A stretch of DNA of 48,172 bases from Spirochaetota bacterium (GCA_023401595.1 JAEXDQ010000004.1:1-48172), one strand, 5' to 3'. Counted from the stretch's first letter, positions 23,731 to 32,585 are shown. Notes: generated by a model from the sequence alone, not told the origin. Translations and numbers: made by a program.

Positions 23731-24390
23731 ATGTATTCTATTATTCTTTTTGATCTCGACGGGACGTTGATGAACACTTCGCCCGGAATTTTTGATACGG
23801 CGAACTATACGATGCGGCAGCTGGGCTTACCTCCTGTTCCTGAGCGCCAGCTCCGCAAATTCGTGGGGCCGCCTCTGAAAGAATGTTTCAAGGTCGCTTG
23901 TCGGCTCGACGATTCCCTGATCCCCGAAGCTTGCGCCATATATCGCAAGCGGTACGATGAGAAGGGACGGTTCATGGCTGAAGTATATGACGGTATGACC
24001 GGGGTGCTGGAAACTCTTAGGAATGAAGGTCGTCAGATTGCCGTCGCGACGCTGAAGCATGAGAAGCTGGCGAATGAGGTTTTGGAGTATTTCAAACTCA
24101 GTCCGTATTTTGATGCGATCGTCGGCGCCGATCTGGATGGAGTCAGGACGAAAGCCGGAATCATTGAAATGGCTTTGGAGCGGCTAGGCGGGCGCGACAA
24201 GTCCCTGTCCCTGATGATAGGCGATACTCCGCATGATCTGATCGGAGCGCAGACCGCCGGCGTCGATCTGCTTGCGGTCGACTATGGGTTCGGTTTTCCC
24301 CGTGGCGTGGATCTTTCCTCCGAACCCGGTGTCGTAGGTGTAGCCGATTCCCCTGTCGCGATTCTGCCGATCATTGAGGCGAGGGGGTAA
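23731..24390 (+). CDS. HAD-family hydrolase (phosphoglycolate-phosphatase-like)
   Basis: 219-residue HAD phosphatase. Motif I is FDLDGTLMNT (nucleophile D8 and D10), followed by a helical cap (about 15-85). Motif II is VATLKH, motif III includes the lysine in GVRTKAG, and motif IV is MIGDTPHDLIGAQTAGV. This order matches the Gph/phosphoglycolate-phosphatase and beta-phosphoglucomutase-like subgroup. The substrate is not determined. The ATG at 23731 has GGAGG 5 nt upstream, 57 bp after the inositol monophosphatase. Its 3' end overlaps that of the convergent asparaginase-domain gene by 20 bp. Confidence 0.9.
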   Translation: MYSIILFDLDGTLMNTSPGIFDTANYTMRQLGLPPVPERQLRKFVGPPLKECFKVACRLDDSLIPEACAIYRKRYDEKGRFMAEVYDGMTGVLETLRNEGRQIAVATLKHEKLANEVLEYFKLSPYFDAIVGADLDGVRTKAGIIEMALERLGGRDKSLSLMIGDTPHDLIGAQTAGVDLLAVDYGFGFPRGVDLSSEPGVVGVADSPVAILPIIEARG

Positions 24391-24886
24391 GTTCCTCGAA
24401 GATGCCGGCCTCCCTGTTCTTGCGGACGTTGTTCCAGGAAAATACTTTTCCGCACATGCAGATGTATACTCCCGGCGGCAATAGCTGGACTGCGGAAAAA
24501 GAACATCCCAGATTGAAGATTGCGTCGGAATTCTCCAAGGAATAGGGAATCATCGCCCCAGTGAACACCACCGTATGGCGATCATGGTCTCCCAACGTTT
24601 TTACGACCGTTTCAGCTGTCCGTACCATCGTATCGGTCCCGTGGATGACGATGATTTTCCGTTCTTCACTGACCAGGCATCGCTGTGCCACCTCGTGCCG
24701 TTGTTCATCGTTCATATATAGGCTGTCTATCGCGAGCGGCCCTTCCAATTCAATCTGGAGGGTACAGCGTGTTTGCTGGAGTATCCGGGGAAGCTGGGAC
24801 TGCCGGAAGGTCAGCTCCCCCTTGATTTCATCGTAGAGCTTGTCAAACGTTCCGCCCGTCGTGATGATTCGCAGGTCCTTTGCCAT
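24371..24886 (-). CDS. Short asparaginase-domain protein
   Basis: 171-residue protein corresponding to the N-terminal domain of type I/II asparaginases. Residues 6-14 (IITTGGTFD) hold the first catalytic threonine region. HGTDTMVRTAE (about 84-94) holds the second Thr-Asp pair. The C-terminal asparaginase domain is absent: normal enzymes have about 320-350 residues. Stand-alone short versions are known in databases but their activity is unclear. The ATG at 24886 follows the FMN reductase stop by 4 nt with AGGA between, so the two form an operon. The 3' ends of this gene and the HAD gene overlap by 20 bp. Confidence 0.85.
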   Translation of the reverse strand: MAKDLRIITTGGTFDKLYDEIKGELTFRQSQLPRILQQTRCTLQIELEGPLAIDSLYMNDEQRHEVAQRCLVSEERKIIVIHGTDTMVRTAETVVKTLGDHDRHTVVFTGAMIPYSLENSDAIFNLGCSFSAVQLLPPGVYICMCGKVFSWNNVRKNREAGIFEELTPSPQ

Positions 24887-24890
24887 GGTC

Positions 24891-25430
24891 CTATGCCTTA
24901 TAAAGGGCTCTTGCGGCCTGTACGGCTGTTTTGTTTTCTTTCGCGGGGTGATCGTCGTCGGCGCTGACCGGAAGATAGCCTGCGAAATCAATGCCGCAGT
25001 AGTCGCAGATTTCAACGAATTGTTTACGGATCAGTTCATACTGAATTCCTTCTACGTCATCGGCTCCGACCGCTATGACATAGAGCTTCTTCCCGTTGTG
25101 CGGTTCCATTCCGAGCGCATAGAGCCTGTCGAGGAACAGTTTGAGCTGGGCGCTGATGCCCCACCAATAGACTGGAGTCGTATATACGATCGTATCCGCC
25201 GCTTCATATCGGCTATACAGCGGTTGCATGTCATCCTTCTGGATGCATTTTCCGCCGTTCTTCCGGCAGGTGTCGCACCCCATGCAGCCTCCGATGTGGA
25301 GTTTCTGTAGTTCAGTCTCGACGATAGCCGCCGTCGGATCCTGTCGTTCTACTTCTGCGATGAATTCCTTCCCGAGAAAGGTGGAATTCCCGAAATGCCG
25401 TGGACTGCCATAGACCGCCATCATGTTCAT
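24891..25430 (-). CDS. NADPH-dependent FMN reductase / flavodoxin-like
   Basis: 179-residue flavodoxin-fold oxidoreductase. The FMN phosphate loop is GSPRHFGNSTFL (8-19), and the flavin-ring region is TTPVYWWGISAQLKLFLDRL (about 84-103). A cysteine cluster, GGCMGCDTCRKNGGKC (about 47-62), is typical of the iron-sulfur flavoprotein subgroup and could bind a cluster or form redox disulfides. Partners are unknown. The ATG at 25430 has no ribosome site; TTACCA-17-TATATT ends 6 nt before it, suggesting a leaderless transcript that also carries the asparaginase-domain gene. Confidence 0.88.
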   Translation of the reverse strand: MNMMAVYGSPRHFGNSTFLGKEFIAEVERQDPTAAIVETELQKLHIGGCMGCDTCRKNGGKCIQKDDMQPLYSRYEAADTIVYTTPVYWWGISAQLKLFLDRLYALGMEPHNGKKLYVIAVGADDVEGIQYELIRKQFVEICDYCGIDFAGYLPVSADDDHPAKENKTAVQAARALYKA

Positions 25431-25436
25431 ATATGA

Positions 25437-25465
25437 AATATACCATGAAGGTCGGTCTTTGGTAA
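25437..25465 (-). promoter_or_regulatory. Promoter of the FMN reductase gene, probably leaderless
   Basis: On the minus strand TTACCA, 17 bp, TATATT. The -10 ends 6 nt before the ATG at 25430, which has no Shine-Dalgarno sequence. Confidence 0.5.
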
Positions 25466-25597
25466 GGGTGAATTCTGATAGGAGCCACCGCTTTGCCGGC
25501 TGGTCGTCGTGATGGGAATTTTCTACGATTTGCCATTGCCAGAAGCGTTGCTTCGGGGTACTGTTGAAATATCTTCAAGTTATTCAAGAGGTGCAAC

Positions 25598-25987
25598 ATG
25601 TACGAAAAAAAACAAGTTTCGACAAATGCCGCTCCCGCGGCCATCGGTCCATATAGTCAGGCTGTCATTGCCGGTGGTTTTGTGTTTGCGTCGGGGCAGA
25701 TTCCCGTGGATCCCGCGACGGGCGCGATAGTCGAAGGGACCGCCGCCGTACAGGCTCGGCGGGTATTCGAGAATATCAAGGCCGTGCTGGCTGAAGCCGG
25801 CAGTTCCCTTTCCCAAGTGGTCAAGGCGACGGTTTTCCTCAAGAGCATGGATGATTTCGGTTCTGTGAACGAGGTGTACGCGGAATACTTCGCCGGTGGC
25901 ATCCTCCCCGCGAGATCAGCCGTTCAAGTCGCGAAGCTGCCTAAGGACGTCCAGGTCGAGATCGAGGTCATCGCCATAGCCGGTTGA
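25598..25987 (+). CDS. ridA: RidA family imine/enamine deaminase
   Basis: Cytoplasmic trimeric protein that hydrolyses reactive enamine/imine intermediates, mainly from PLP enzymes such as threonine dehydratase. 129 residues, standard length. Family marks are IGPYSQAVIAGGFVFASGQIP in parts, the GSSLSQVVKATVFLK strand-helix, and PARSAVQV with the substrate-binding arginine at 105. The ATG has AGAGGTG 5 nt upstream. It lies 32 bp before gcvT, so the two are probably co-transcribed; glycine/serine-derived imines would link them. Confidence 0.95.
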   Translation: MYEKKQVSTNAAPAAIGPYSQAVIAGGFVFASGQIPVDPATGAIVEGTAAVQARRVFENIKAVLAEAGSSLSQVVKATVFLKSMDDFGSVNEVYAEYFAGGILPARSAVQVAKLPKDVQVEIEVIAIAG

Positions 25988-26019
25988 TTGTCCTGAAAAG
26001 GAAAAAAGGGGAAGGAAAG

Positions 26020-27153
26020 ATGAAAAGGACTCCATTGTTCAACGCCTACAAGGATTATCCCGGCGTCAAGCTGATTGATTTCGGTGGGTGGGAACTTCCC
26101 GTTAATTTCGAGACGGGAATCATCGCCGAGCATCATGCGGTACGGAACGCCGCCGGCATGTTCGATGTATCCCACATGGGAGAATGTCTTGTCTCCGGCG
26201 ATTGCGCGAAGGAATATCTCAACTGGCTCTGCACCAATGATATCGCATCGATGGTTCCCGGTCAGGTGATGTATACCTTCATGTGTTATCCTTCCGGGAC
26301 CGTAGTGGATGACCTGATCGTCTATTGCATCTCCGAAACCGCCTATCTGGTTGTTCTCAACGCATCCAACACGGCGAAAGACCTTGATTGGATGATTCAA
26401 GGCAATCCGAAGGCCGGCGATGGCGGTGCGCTTCCCCTGATTCAGGATCTTTCCCCGGAGACCGTGCAGATCGCATTGCAGGGGCCTATGGCGGAAAGGA
26501 TACTGACGAAGCTTCTTACTTCCGCCCCTCAAATCGCTTTCTTCCGGTTTGAGCCCCATTGCATGGTCGCTGGCGTCCCTTGTCTGGTTTCCCGGACCGG
26601 TTATACCGGCGAAGATGGTTTTGAACTCTACTGCTCAGCCAAGGATGGCGTTGCTTTGTGGAACGCTTTGCTCGAAGCCGGCAGACCGGATGGTTTGGTC
26701 CCCTGCGGCCTTGGCGCCAGGGATACGTTGCGTATGGAGGCCAAGCTGCCGTTGTACGGACACGAGATCAGCGACCAGATCACTCCGCTGGAGGCGAATC
26801 TCGCGGTTTTCGTCAAGCTTGACAAGGATGGCTTTTGCGGCCGTGAGTCGCTTGTCGCTCAGCAGGAACATGGGATTCCTCGCTCTTTGCGTGGCATAGA
26901 GATGATCGATGGCGGAGTCCCTCGCCAAGGTTATCCCGTTTATCTCGGCGACCGGGAAATCGGATTCGTGACAAGTGGGGCGAAAAGTCCGACGCTGGAC
27001 AAGTTCTGCGGTTATGTCCTGCTGGACCGGACTACCGGCCTCAAATTCGGCGACATCGTTGAAATTGAGATTCACGGGAAGAAAAAACGGGCGAAGCTGG
27101 TGAAGACGCCGTTTTATAAGCGTGGTGTCCGCAACGACCAACTCCCTGCTTGA
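26020..27153 (+). CDS. gcvT: Aminomethyltransferase (glycine cleavage T protein)
   Basis: Folate-binding T protein of the glycine cleavage system, transferring the aminomethyl carbon to tetrahydrofolate. 377 residues, normal length. It has the T-protein opening TPLFNAYKDYPGVKLIDFGGWELPV in pieces, AGMFDVSHMGE (about 44-54), SRTGYTGEDGFELY (about 193-206), GARDTLRMEAKLPLYGHEI and the C-terminal domain with IGFVTSGAKSPTL. The start at 26020 follows AAGGAAAG; the longer frame begins inside the ridA end. The H and P proteins are not adjacent, so either they are elsewhere or the protein works alone in folate handling. Confidence 0.93.
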   Translation: MKRTPLFNAYKDYPGVKLIDFGGWELPVNFETGIIAEHHAVRNAAGMFDVSHMGECLVSGDCAKEYLNWLCTNDIASMVPGQVMYTFMCYPSGTVVDDLIVYCISETAYLVVLNASNTAKDLDWMIQGNPKAGDGGALPLIQDLSPETVQIALQGPMAERILTKLLTSAPQIAFFRFEPHCMVAGVPCLVSRTGYTGEDGFELYCSAKDGVALWNALLEAGRPDGLVPCGLGARDTLRMEAKLPLYGHEISDQITPLEANLAVFVKLDKDGFCGRESLVAQQEHGIPRSLRGIEMIDGGVPRQGYPVYLGDREIGFVTSGAKSPTLDKFCGYVLLDRTTGLKFGDIVEIEIHGKKKRAKLVKTPFYKRGVRNDQLPA

Positions 27154-27364
27154 ATCTAGGTCTGCCTTCTGCGTCGCTGTATTCGGGCTGTGCTTGCGCA
27201 CTATCCCTCATTGGCTCCTTGATTGCCGGCCTAGCTTCTGCGCAGGCAGGCTGTTTAGGTCCGGTTGTCATACGTCGTTGCTGCGTTCGGGGCGTACTTG
27301 GTTTTATAGGTCAAGTCAGACGCTTCTGAATTTCCGCTACGGATTCAGCTTCACTCCCGCTTTT
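27154..27364. other. Convergent gap between gcvT and ybaK
   Basis: No gene seen. CTGAAT/ATTCAG (27326-27348) can form a short hairpin without a T-run. The 44-bp element begins at its right end. Confidence 0.4.
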
Positions 27365-27408
27365 CGGCTACCCCTGGGCTAACGTAGGGCTACCCCTGGG
27401 CTACCCCT
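27365..27408 (-). repeat. 44-bp element of 11-bp units after ybaK
   Basis: Exact inverted copy of 6706-6749. On the minus strand it starts within the ybaK stop codon (27407-27409), so it is the first part of the ybaK 3' untranslated region. Confidence 0.9.
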
Positions 27409-27886
27409 ATGTAAAGTCGGCAAACTGTGCGTCGGCGGCTTTCGCCAAGTCTTGGGGCGCGACCTTGAGCTGTATGCCCCGTTGACCTGCGCTGACATAT
27501 ATATGGTCCTGCAACAATGCCAGCTCCTCGATATAGGTCGGGTAATGCTTCTTCATGCCCAAGGGGGAGCATCCGCCTCGGACATAACCTGTCAGGGGTT
27601 GGAGTTCCATCATCTTGATCAGATCGATATCTTTGCTTCCTGTAACGGTTCTGGCCTTTTTCAGACTGATTTCAAACTGCGCCGGCAGACAGAATACATA
27701 GATTTCATTCTGAATGTTCTTCAGGACTATGGTCTTGAACACCTGCTCGGGATCCAGTCCCGCCGCTTCCGATGCGTGGACGGCGTCCAGGTGTTCATCA
27801 TCCCATTCGTAGGTCTTCACCTCATATGGAATTCCCATTGCCTCCAGGATGCGCATAGCGTTCGTCTTTTTGATTTCTTCTTTCAT
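27407..27886 (-). CDS. ybaK: YbaK/EbsC-type aminoacyl-tRNA deacylase
   Basis: Editing protein that removes mis-attached cysteine from tRNA-Pro (Cys-tRNA(Pro) deacylase). 159 residues, standard. The YbaK signature includes GLDPEQVFKTIVLKN (about 45-59) with the catalytic-region lysine, VFCLPAQFEISLKK, LTGYVRGGCSPLGMKK (about 99-114), and YVSAGQRGIQLKVAPQDL near the end. The ATG at 27886 has no Shine-Dalgarno sequence. TTGAAA-17-CATACT ends 8 nt before it, so the mRNA is probably leaderless; two in-frame TTG codons precede the ATG. Confidence 0.93.
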   Translation of the reverse strand: MKEEIKKTNAMRILEAMGIPYEVKTYEWDDEHLDAVHASEAAGLDPEQVFKTIVLKNIQNEIYVFCLPAQFEISLKKARTVTGSKDIDLIKMMELQPLTGYVRGGCSPLGMKKHYPTYIEELALLQDHIYVSAGQRGIQLKVAPQDLAKAADAQFADFT

Positions 27887-27894
27887 CAACAATG

Positions 27895-27923
27895 AGTATG
27901 CGAATCTCAGCGATGTTTTTCAA
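27895..27923 (-). promoter_or_regulatory. Promoter of ybaK, probably leaderless
   Basis: On the minus strand TTGAAA, 17 bp, CATACT, ending 8 nt before the ATG at 27886. No ribosome site precedes that ATG. Confidence 0.55.
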
Positions 27924-28141
27924 GTATCTGTTTCCGTATGGGGACGACGGACGATGGAATAAAAGCATACGGCGAGTATCATTCTGTCATGCTTCAATTG
28001 TTTATGGACTGTCGTCGGCATGTTCTTGACGGAACGGCGTAGTATTCCTGACGCATCTTCTTTGGGTGAAAAGTGAACGGCCGGTTTTTCCACATGTCGT
28101 ACCTACGGTTTTTTGAGCTTGTAATAACTCCGTTATCATGG

Positions 28142-28169
28142 TTGCGTTGCAATCTGAATCTTGTATAAT
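28142..28169 (+). promoter_or_regulatory. Promoter of the polysaccharide export operon
   Basis: TTGCGT, 16 bp, perfect TATAAT. It predicts a leader of about 75 nt before the ATG at 28251. The 218 bp between this and the ybaK promoter hold an ATAAC-tcc-GTTAT dyad (about 28123-28135) and nothing else clear. Confidence 0.55.
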
Positions 28170-28250
28170 CGTTGAGAACATGGTACGGTCTGTATGTCAT
28201 TTCATGTTGTTCGATGGAATTGTAGAGACTGTCCCTAGGGTATGGAATAA

Positions 28251-29906
28251 ATGAATAATAGTATAATCCAAAAGAACAAGCGCAGAATCGCCGTTGTTTT
28301 CATCGTCTTGGTGATGTCCTGCAATTTCTTCCTTGTCGCGGCGGCGGTTTCCTCCGAAATGTTCATGCTGTCTCCGTTCTATGGGCAGGGGGAGGGCGTC
28401 GGTGTGACCGTTCCCGGCACTGTCGAGGACAATATCGCTTCCTATATGGAACAGTTGGGGATTGCGCCCGCTGCGTCCGGCCAGCCCAGCGCTGATGCCG
28501 GCATCCTTCCTGCGGAACGGGTGCTGTCCGCGATCAGCAGCGGCGAGTATCCAGTGACTCCCGGCGATGTCTACAGCCTCTCCTATGTCGATGGACAGAC
28601 CTCGGTTCTCAATGAGCTGCAGGTCGATGGCTCCTGTTCCGTTTCCATTCCCGGTATCGGCGTGGTGGAGGGTTTTGGGCTGACATATCCGCAGATGAAG
28701 GCGGCCATTGAAAACCTGGTGCTCCTGTACCATCCGTATGCCTTGCCACAGTGCAGGCTGATCAGTACCGGCGTATTTTCCGTCGTCGTGAAGGGTGAGG
28801 TGTCCTCGACCCAGAGGGTTCCGGCCTGGGGGCTTTCCCGGTTGTCGTCCGTAGTCGGCCTGGCTACGCCCTATGCGTCTACCCGTTCGGTCGAGATACA
28901 GCGCCGTGACGGTGTTTCCGCTACATACGACCTATATAAGGCGATGCGCGACGGCGACCTGTCCCAAGATCCATTGCTGGCTCCTGGCGACATAGTCGTC
29001 TTGAAGAAGGCTTCGAGGATCGTCACCTTGGGCGGCGAGGTCTATCGTCCTGGGACGTATCAACCTCTGCCTGGTCAGCAGCTGTCCGTTCTGCTTGATA
29101 TCTATGGAGGCGGCCTGCTCTCTTCCGCAGACAACTCGAAGATCCGTGTGGAACGGTATGATTCAACGGACGGGACATGGGATGCGGCGTTCGTGGACCG
29201 GAAGACCGATGGAGGATATCAGCTCCAGCATCTGGACAAGGTCGTCGTGGAGAAGGTCGTGCCCACTACTCAGAGCGTATCCGTCGAAGGCGCGATTGCA
29301 GTCAACCGTTCGACGACTACGAACACCGACTCCGTCTCGTTCCTGACCAACGCTACGACCAGCAAGCTGTTCTACCAGTTCTATCCAGGTGAGACTGTGC
29401 TTGACATGCTCAGGGCGATTTCCTATCGATTCAATACGACCAGCGATCTTGCGGCGATGTACATGGTTCGCGAAGGACAGATGATTCCCTTCAACGCCCA
29501 ACAGATTCTCTATGGCGAAGGCGCCGGCGGGGATGTGAAGCTTCAGGGGGGGGATCGGTTCGTCATTCCGTTCAACCAGATGTTCGTGACCGTCAGCGGC
29601 GCCGTCACAAGTCCCGGAACGTTCGCATACGTGCCTGACCGTCCGGTTTCCTACTATCTGGCGTTGGCCGGAGGTATCAGCGCCGATGCCTCCAAGCCGA
29701 ATTCCATCAAGATTACAGACGCCGAGGGGAACACCTTGGACACTGATTCCATCGTTCCGTCGGAGGCTATCATCACGGTAGCCCGCAATACGTTCACCAA
29801 TGATATCTCCAAGACCGTGGCTATCGTCGGACTCGTCAGCTCCGTCGTGACGATCATCGCGACCGTGGTGACGATTCTCGTGAATACGAACGTAATTTCC
29901 AAGTAA
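28251..29906 (+). CDS. Polysaccharide export protein (Wza-like, SLBB)
   Basis: 551-residue periplasmic/outer-membrane export protein. An N-terminal basic-hydrophobic segment (about 11-36) is a signal or membrane anchor; no lipobox cysteine is obvious in the usual place. The Poly_export domain follows (YPVTPGDVYSLSYVDG, VDGSCSVSIPGIGVVEGFGLTYPQM). Then come about three SLBB-type beta-grasp repeats (VVVKGEV, VTLGGEVYRPGTY, VTVSGAVTSPGTFAYVPDRPVSYYLALAGG). Unlike classical Wza it ends in a hydrophobic stretch (about 525-548), perhaps a second anchor. The start has only a weak GGA upstream. It is followed at 21 bp by the Wzc-like kinase; together they should export a capsule or exopolysaccharide. 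Confidence 0.88.
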   Translation: MNNSIIQKNKRRIAVVFIVLVMSCNFFLVAAAVSSEMFMLSPFYGQGEGVGVTVPGTVEDNIASYMEQLGIAPAASGQPSADAGILPAERVLSAISSGEYPVTPGDVYSLSYVDGQTSVLNELQVDGSCSVSIPGIGVVEGFGLTYPQMKAAIENLVLLYHPYALPQCRLISTGVFSVVVKGEVSSTQRVPAWGLSRLSSVVGLATPYASTRSVEIQRRDGVSATYDLYKAMRDGDLSQDPLLAPGDIVVLKKASRIVTLGGEVYRPGTYQPLPGQQLSVLLDIYGGGLLSSADNSKIRVERYDSTDGTWDAAFVDRKTDGGYQLQHLDKVVVEKVVPTTQSVSVEGAIAVNRSTTTNTDSVSFLTNATTSKLFYQFYPGETVLDMLRAISYRFNTTSDLAAMYMVREGQMIPFNAQQILYGEGAGGDVKLQGGDRFVIPFNQMFVTVSGAVTSPGTFAYVPDRPVSYYLALAGGISADASKPNSIKITDAEGNTLDTDSIVPSEAIITVARNTFTNDISKTVAIVGLVSSVVTIIATVVTILVNTNVISK

Positions 29907-29927
29907 GAGGTCAGGGGGAGGCTATCC

Positions 29928-32516
29928 ATGGCAACCAATACAGATAATGCGCAGATCATGACCGAACCGATGGAAGAAGGGATCAGCATCAAGGAGCTGC
30001 TCCATATTTTCCGAATCAGGTTCGGGTGGTTCCTGGGGTGTTTCATCATCGTAGTGGCGTTGGCCTTCGTCTATCTCCAGTATACGGTCCCGCAGTACGA
30101 GTCTCAGGTGACTATTCTGGTGGAACCTATCAAAACGTCCTCCTCCATTGAAAGTCTGATGATGGGTAGTTCCACCGGCGGCGCCAAGATCGCTACGGAG
30201 GTGGAACTGATCACCAGTCGTAAGAATATCGACCATGCCTTGTCTTCGTTGAACCTCAGCTCATACACGAACAGCGAAGGCGTTTCGTATGACGACCCTC
30301 TGACGGGCATGAACTATGCGAAAGCCAAAGAGAAGGTTTCGGTGGGGACGGTCAAGGATACCAATATCGTCAGGATCACTGTTTCCGATCAGAATTTGGT
30401 TTTCGCCGCCGATTTCGCCAATGCGCTGGCCGCCAGCTATGACGAGCTACTGACTTCCATCGCCCGTAATTCTCAGGCGGCCCAGCGGGAATTCATCGAG
30501 TCCCAGATACCGGTAAACGAAGACCAGCAACGCGCCGCGGCTGACGCGCTGGGCAAATTCCGGGAGACTACGGACATCATCCAGTTGTCCGAGAAGAGTA
30601 GCCTGCTGGTCCAGAAGATCGCTTATTTCCAGATGCGGCGGGAGCCGTTGCGCTTGCAGAACGAGGAAGCGAGCAGCCTTGCCCAACGGTATTCCACGCA
30701 ACTGGCTGAGTATGGAATTACAGGTCTGGTCAGTTACGAGTCCTTGTCCAAAGCCCCGGAGACGCTTCGGTTGCTTGCGGGGCTCAAGACCTGGAAGACT
30801 GAGTTCACGATGTACGAATCCGTCGGTCTTTCCTCCGCGAATACCGTAGCTACGGGGTCTTCGGCCAACCAGACCCGGATAAATACTCTGACGAGCGCCA
30901 TCAACCAAGCCACGAAGGAGTTCCAGGATTATGTCACCAACCAGGTGATGGAAGGAATCTCCGGGCGGGATGCCTGGGCCGATTCCCTGCTGAGGGAGTA
31001 CTCCAAGGCTATGTCGCAGCGTCTTGTCTCGGACATCGATCTAGAAGTCCTGCAACTGATGGAGAATCTGTATTCCGATGAGCTGGCTCAGCTGCCGACA
31101 TTGGAGCGCCAGCTGTTGGAACTGCAGCGGGATGTCGATGTCTATGCCGCGTTGGGCCTGAAGCTACGCGAGATGCTGGAGGAAGTGAAGCTGGTGGAGG
31201 CTTCGGTGACGGGGAACGTCATCATGATCGACCCCGCCGTCATGTCGGATCCTGGCAGGCCTGTCAGTCCCGACAAGCTGAAGATTCTCGCCGTGTCGGT
31301 CCTGCTCGGCGGCGCCCTCGGCCTTTTGCTGGCGTTGGGCATAGAGATGCTCGATGTTTCGATTCGTGATGATTCGCAGATCAAGAAGATCATCGGTAGG
31401 GAAGTCCCTTTGCTCGGCTGGTTGCCGTTGCTCAAGATCGATTCAAATGAAAAGTACCCCTCCTTGGTTGTGTGGAATGATCCGCAGTCCTTCGAAGCGG
31501 AACGCTACAAGCTTGTAGCCAGCAACATGATCTATGGAAAGAACCGCAAACGGAAGATGTTCTCGATTACTTCCGCGTCGATGGGCGAAGGCAAGAGCAG
31601 TGTAGTCGCCAATATCGCGACCTCCTTGGCGCAGCTTGGCTCAAGGATTCTGGTGATCGACGGGGACCTGCGTCTGCCCAGCATGGAGCATTTCTTCAAC
31701 CTGAAGCATTCGGAAGTCGGGTTGGTGGACCATATTGTCAACGATGTGCCTCTTGAGCAATGTATCATCCAGCCGTTGTCCAATGTTCCGAACCTGCACC
31801 TGTTGCCGCCGGGCAAGGCCCCTCTGATTCCTCCGGCGATTTTCGCCAGCGAGGAGTTCGATTCTACAATGGAATACTTGAGGAACATCTATGACTATAT
31901 CATCATAGACGCTCCTCCTTTGCAGTTCGCAAGTGAACTGCTGGCTATCGCCAAGCGTGTAGACGGCCTTGTCGTCGCCGTTCGCGCCGGTATCACCACC
32001 AAGGGAGCCCTTGAGGATTTGATGGTCAGTCTGCGTACCGTGGACGTCCCAATCGTCGGTGTTGTGTTCAACGGGGTGATCACCAGCCGTGTCGGCAATA
32101 TTTCGAAGGGTGGAAGGTATTACTCGGCTTCGTATGCCTACAGCTACCGATATGGCAATACCGGTAGGAAAAAGAAGCGTTCGGCCGGCCGTCATACGAC
32201 GTTGTGGACCTATCGTAAGAAATACAAGCGGGACTTGAAGCGTCGTGAGAAGGCGCAGCGTTATGGTACCGACGAGCCCGTGCTTGCTTTCCGAAGCGGT
32301 ATCGAAGGCGCGTTCATTTCCGTCGCCGCCGCTGCTGGAGAAGCGCCAGCCGATGGAAACGGTATGGTTCAAGGTGTTCCTGAAACTGCGGTGTCTATGG
32401 CGGAGGAGTATGCCGCGGTCGATATCGATGCGTTCCTCAGTGACATTGAATCAGATCCGTTGGCTGTCGGCAGGCAGCCGAAGGGCGACAAGGATGTGAA
32501 TCCTGATACAAAATAA
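29928..32516 (+). CDS. Wzc-like tyrosine autokinase / chain-length regulator
   Basis: 862-residue inner-membrane protein for polysaccharide assembly. The N-terminal Wzz domain begins ISIKELLHIFRIRFGW with the first membrane segment (about 32-55). A long periplasmic, partly coiled-coil region follows to about 440. The second membrane segment is near 445-472. The BY-kinase domain has Walker A SMGEGKSS (about 551-558), Walker A' ILVIDGDLRLP, and Walker B YIIIDAPP. A tyrosine cluster (YYSASYAYSYRYG, about 730-742) then a strongly basic patch follow. The last ~85 residues are an acidic tail, which is unusual because typical Wzc ends at the tyrosine cluster. The ATG has GGGGGAGG upstream. No Wzb phosphatase or glycosyltransferase is in the window. 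Confidence 0.92.
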   Translation: MATNTDNAQIMTEPMEEGISIKELLHIFRIRFGWFLGCFIIVVALAFVYLQYTVPQYESQVTILVEPIKTSSSIESLMMGSSTGGAKIATEVELITSRKNIDHALSSLNLSSYTNSEGVSYDDPLTGMNYAKAKEKVSVGTVKDTNIVRITVSDQNLVFAADFANALAASYDELLTSIARNSQAAQREFIESQIPVNEDQQRAAADALGKFRETTDIIQLSEKSSLLVQKIAYFQMRREPLRLQNEEASSLAQRYSTQLAEYGITGLVSYESLSKAPETLRLLAGLKTWKTEFTMYESVGLSSANTVATGSSANQTRINTLTSAINQATKEFQDYVTNQVMEGISGRDAWADSLLREYSKAMSQRLVSDIDLEVLQLMENLYSDELAQLPTLERQLLELQRDVDVYAALGLKLREMLEEVKLVEASVTGNVIMIDPAVMSDPGRPVSPDKLKILAVSVLLGGALGLLLALGIEMLDVSIRDDSQIKKIIGREVPLLGWLPLLKIDSNEKYPSLVVWNDPQSFEAERYKLVASNMIYGKNRKRKMFSITSASMGEGKSSVVANIATSLAQLGSRILVIDGDLRLPSMEHFFNLKHSEVGLVDHIVNDVPLEQCIIQPLSNVPNLHLLPPGKAPLIPPAIFASEEFDSTMEYLRNIYDYIIIDAPPLQFASELLAIAKRVDGLVVAVRAGITTKGALEDLMVSLRTVDVPIVGVVFNGVITSRVGNISKGGRYYSASYAYSYRYGNTGRKKKRSAGRHTTLWTYRKKYKRDLKRREKAQRYGTDEPVLAFRSGIEGAFISVAAAAGEAPADGNGMVQGVPETAVSMAEEYAAVDIDAFLSDIESDPLAVGRQPKGDKDVNPDTK

Positions 32517-32527
32517 CTGTCGGGGAC

Positions 32528-32556
32528 TGGACAGATTCGATGCTGTCTGTTATGGT
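32528..32556 (+). promoter_or_regulatory. Promoter of the pyrBI leader
   Basis: TGGACA (5 of 6 to consensus), exactly 17 bp, TATGGT. Transcription should begin near 32563, 23 nt before the leader start codon. TATGGTAG is shared with the PRPP synthetase promoter at 8766. Confidence 0.65.
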
Positions 32557-32585
32557 AGTCCAGAAAAATATGAAGGAGACGGGCT

